Part shown: positions 6,377-6,936 of the stretch, in pieces | Layout of the letters: the number at the start of each line of letters is the position of its first letter | Position numbering within the stretch: the stretch's first letter is position 1 | From: CAZDGK01 sp964505035 | GTDB taxonomy: Bacteria; Patescibacteriota; Saccharimonadia; UBA4664 | Length of the DNA: 6,936 nucleotides | Reading direction: 5' to 3' | Assembly: GCA_964505035.1 (NCBI GenBank) | Contig: CAZDGK010000052.1 | Span: 1-6,936, forward strand | Program-made: the position numbers and the translations under genes | Notes under the pieces: generated by a model | The model's input: only the letters and a program-made list of their open reading frames with translations | Told to the model about the DNA's origin: nothing | The model's database searches: none

Positions 6377-6936
6377 TTAGAACGTCGCCGTTGCAATATA
6401 CGTTTGCGTAGCCGTATATATACCCGGCTTGGTCGTCACCGCCACGTTAGCCGCATAGAGCATCGTGTAGGTGGTAAAGGCCGACGGGCCAGACGCACTC
6501 GCTACCTGAGTCGCACCCGCTGTATTGTAGGCAATCGTGCTGTTTTGCGAGGCGTACGGCGCGGTAGCTGAGCCGCTGCCGCCGGTCGGGTCAGTCCCCA
6601 CACCATTCAAGTTGCCGCTCGTCTGCGCCCGCAGCGTGAAGCCAAACTGCTCCGTGCCACCGGCGTTCGTCACGGCACCACCAGATGGTGCGGCCGTAAT
6701 GGTATCAGACGTCGTATCAGTAAACGATGTAGCATTGTAGGTAATGACGTACCCGCTCGTACCGTTGGTGGAAGCCGCCATCTGAGCCGTGCCGTGCGAG
6801 TTGCCACCCGTGGTCATAGGGTTCGGAGCCAGCGTCACCGTTGAGCCCGTAATCGAGCTGCATGGTGTCGTCACCGTCACTGCCACGCAGAACGTCAGGT
6901 CTTCCTGCACGGTCGCGGTCACCGACAGCGTCTGCA
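6377..6936 (-). CDS. Secreted Ser/Thr-rich surface protein, C-terminal domain only (gene A, 5' end outside window)
   Basis: The frame is open from the window edge to TAA at 6377, giving 185 complete codons. The first visible residues QTLSVTATVQEDLTFC match the start of the C-terminal domain in C and D, so the GTG at 6922 is an internal Val codon and not a start. Motifs in order are LTFC at 13-16 with C25, AQMAASTNGTSGYVITYN, EQFGFTLRA and the ending KPGIYTATQTYIATATF. The signal peptide and N-terminal domain lie outside. It shares 110 of 128 residues with B over the overlapping part and differs from C and D in having Ala in place of the Cys near the C-terminus. It probably is transcribed together with B, 26 bp downstream. 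No anchor or enzyme motif is visible. Confidence 0.85.
   Translation of the reverse strand, partial: QTLSVTATVQEDLTFCVAVTVTTPCSSITGSTVTLAPNPMTTGGNSHGTAQMAASTNGTSGYVITYNATSFTDTTSDTITAAPSGGAVTNAGGTEQFGFTLRAQTSGNLNGVGTDPTGGSGSATAPYASQNSTIAYNTAGATQVASASGPSAFTTYTMLYAANVAVTTKPGIYTATQTYIATATF
6380..6763 (-). repeat. Direct repeat, copy in gene A
   Basis: This is the partner of the B copy at 5349-5732, with the same length and frame. Exact shared stretches include 29 bp at 6672-6700. Such near-identity between adjacent genes is a likely reason for the assembly break in B. Confidence 0.85.

Noticed and set aside
6922..6936. GTG at 6922 as the start of gene A
   Set aside because: The frame is open upstream to the window edge and the preceding residues match the paralogs, so this is an internal Val codon.
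1..6936. CRISPR array, tRNA, rRNA, transposase or phage integration site
   Set aside because: No regularly spaced repeats, RNA gene signatures, terminal inverted repeats or transposase motifs were seen. Fibre-like gene G alone does not make this a prophage.

Overview
All seven genes found here lie on the minus strand, so transcription runs from high to low coordinates. Every one encodes an exported or membrane-anchored surface protein; no metabolic, informational or mobile-element gene is visible. The layout, in transcription order, is: (A) 6936-6377, the C-terminal part of a secreted Ser/Thr/Gly-rich protein; (B) 6350-5346, a close paralog of A interrupted by 100 N; (C) 5229-4129 and (D) 4107-3070, two more members of the same two-domain secreted family; (E) 3031-2015, a DUF916/WxLIP-like protein with a C-terminal membrane anchor; (F) 1992-1030, a protein with an Ig-like domain, a PKD domain and a C-terminal membrane anchor; (G) 911-1, the N-terminal 303 residues of a large fibre-like surface protein that runs off the window.

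Transcription units can be read from the sequence. A and B are closely spaced and end at a strong stem-loop terminator (5300-5324). C has its own near-consensus sigma70-type promoter (5271-5243), and D follows C after 21 bp. E has a plausible promoter of its own in the D-E gap, and F follows E after 22 bp. A second terminator (989-1015) closes F. G starts after it, behind a perfect TATAAT box. The C and E promoters place the transcription start within about 0-8 nt of the likely ATG, so these mRNAs look leaderless or nearly so.

The gene content resembles the csc (WxL) cell-surface clusters of Gram-positive bacteria, in which several secreted WxL-domain proteins are encoded next to a DUF916-DUF3324 transmembrane protein. 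Here the four paralogs lack a WxL motif but share a C-terminal strand of the form AGxYTATxTYIxTAxF. The working model is that A-D are secreted beta-sandwich subunits held at the surface by E and F, with G as a neighbouring fibre or adhesin.

The organism is most likely a member of the Candidate Phyla Radiation (Patescibacteria), possibly Saccharibacteria. This rests on recognised protein style (tandem Ser/Thr-rich secreted proteins, DUF916-like anchor, INFQGRL-type fibre head), on a Gram-positive-like envelope logic and on leaderless-type starts. It is an inference; the window holds no phylogenetic marker. The 100-N run marks a scaffold with a gap of unmeasured size, consistent with a metagenome-derived assembly.
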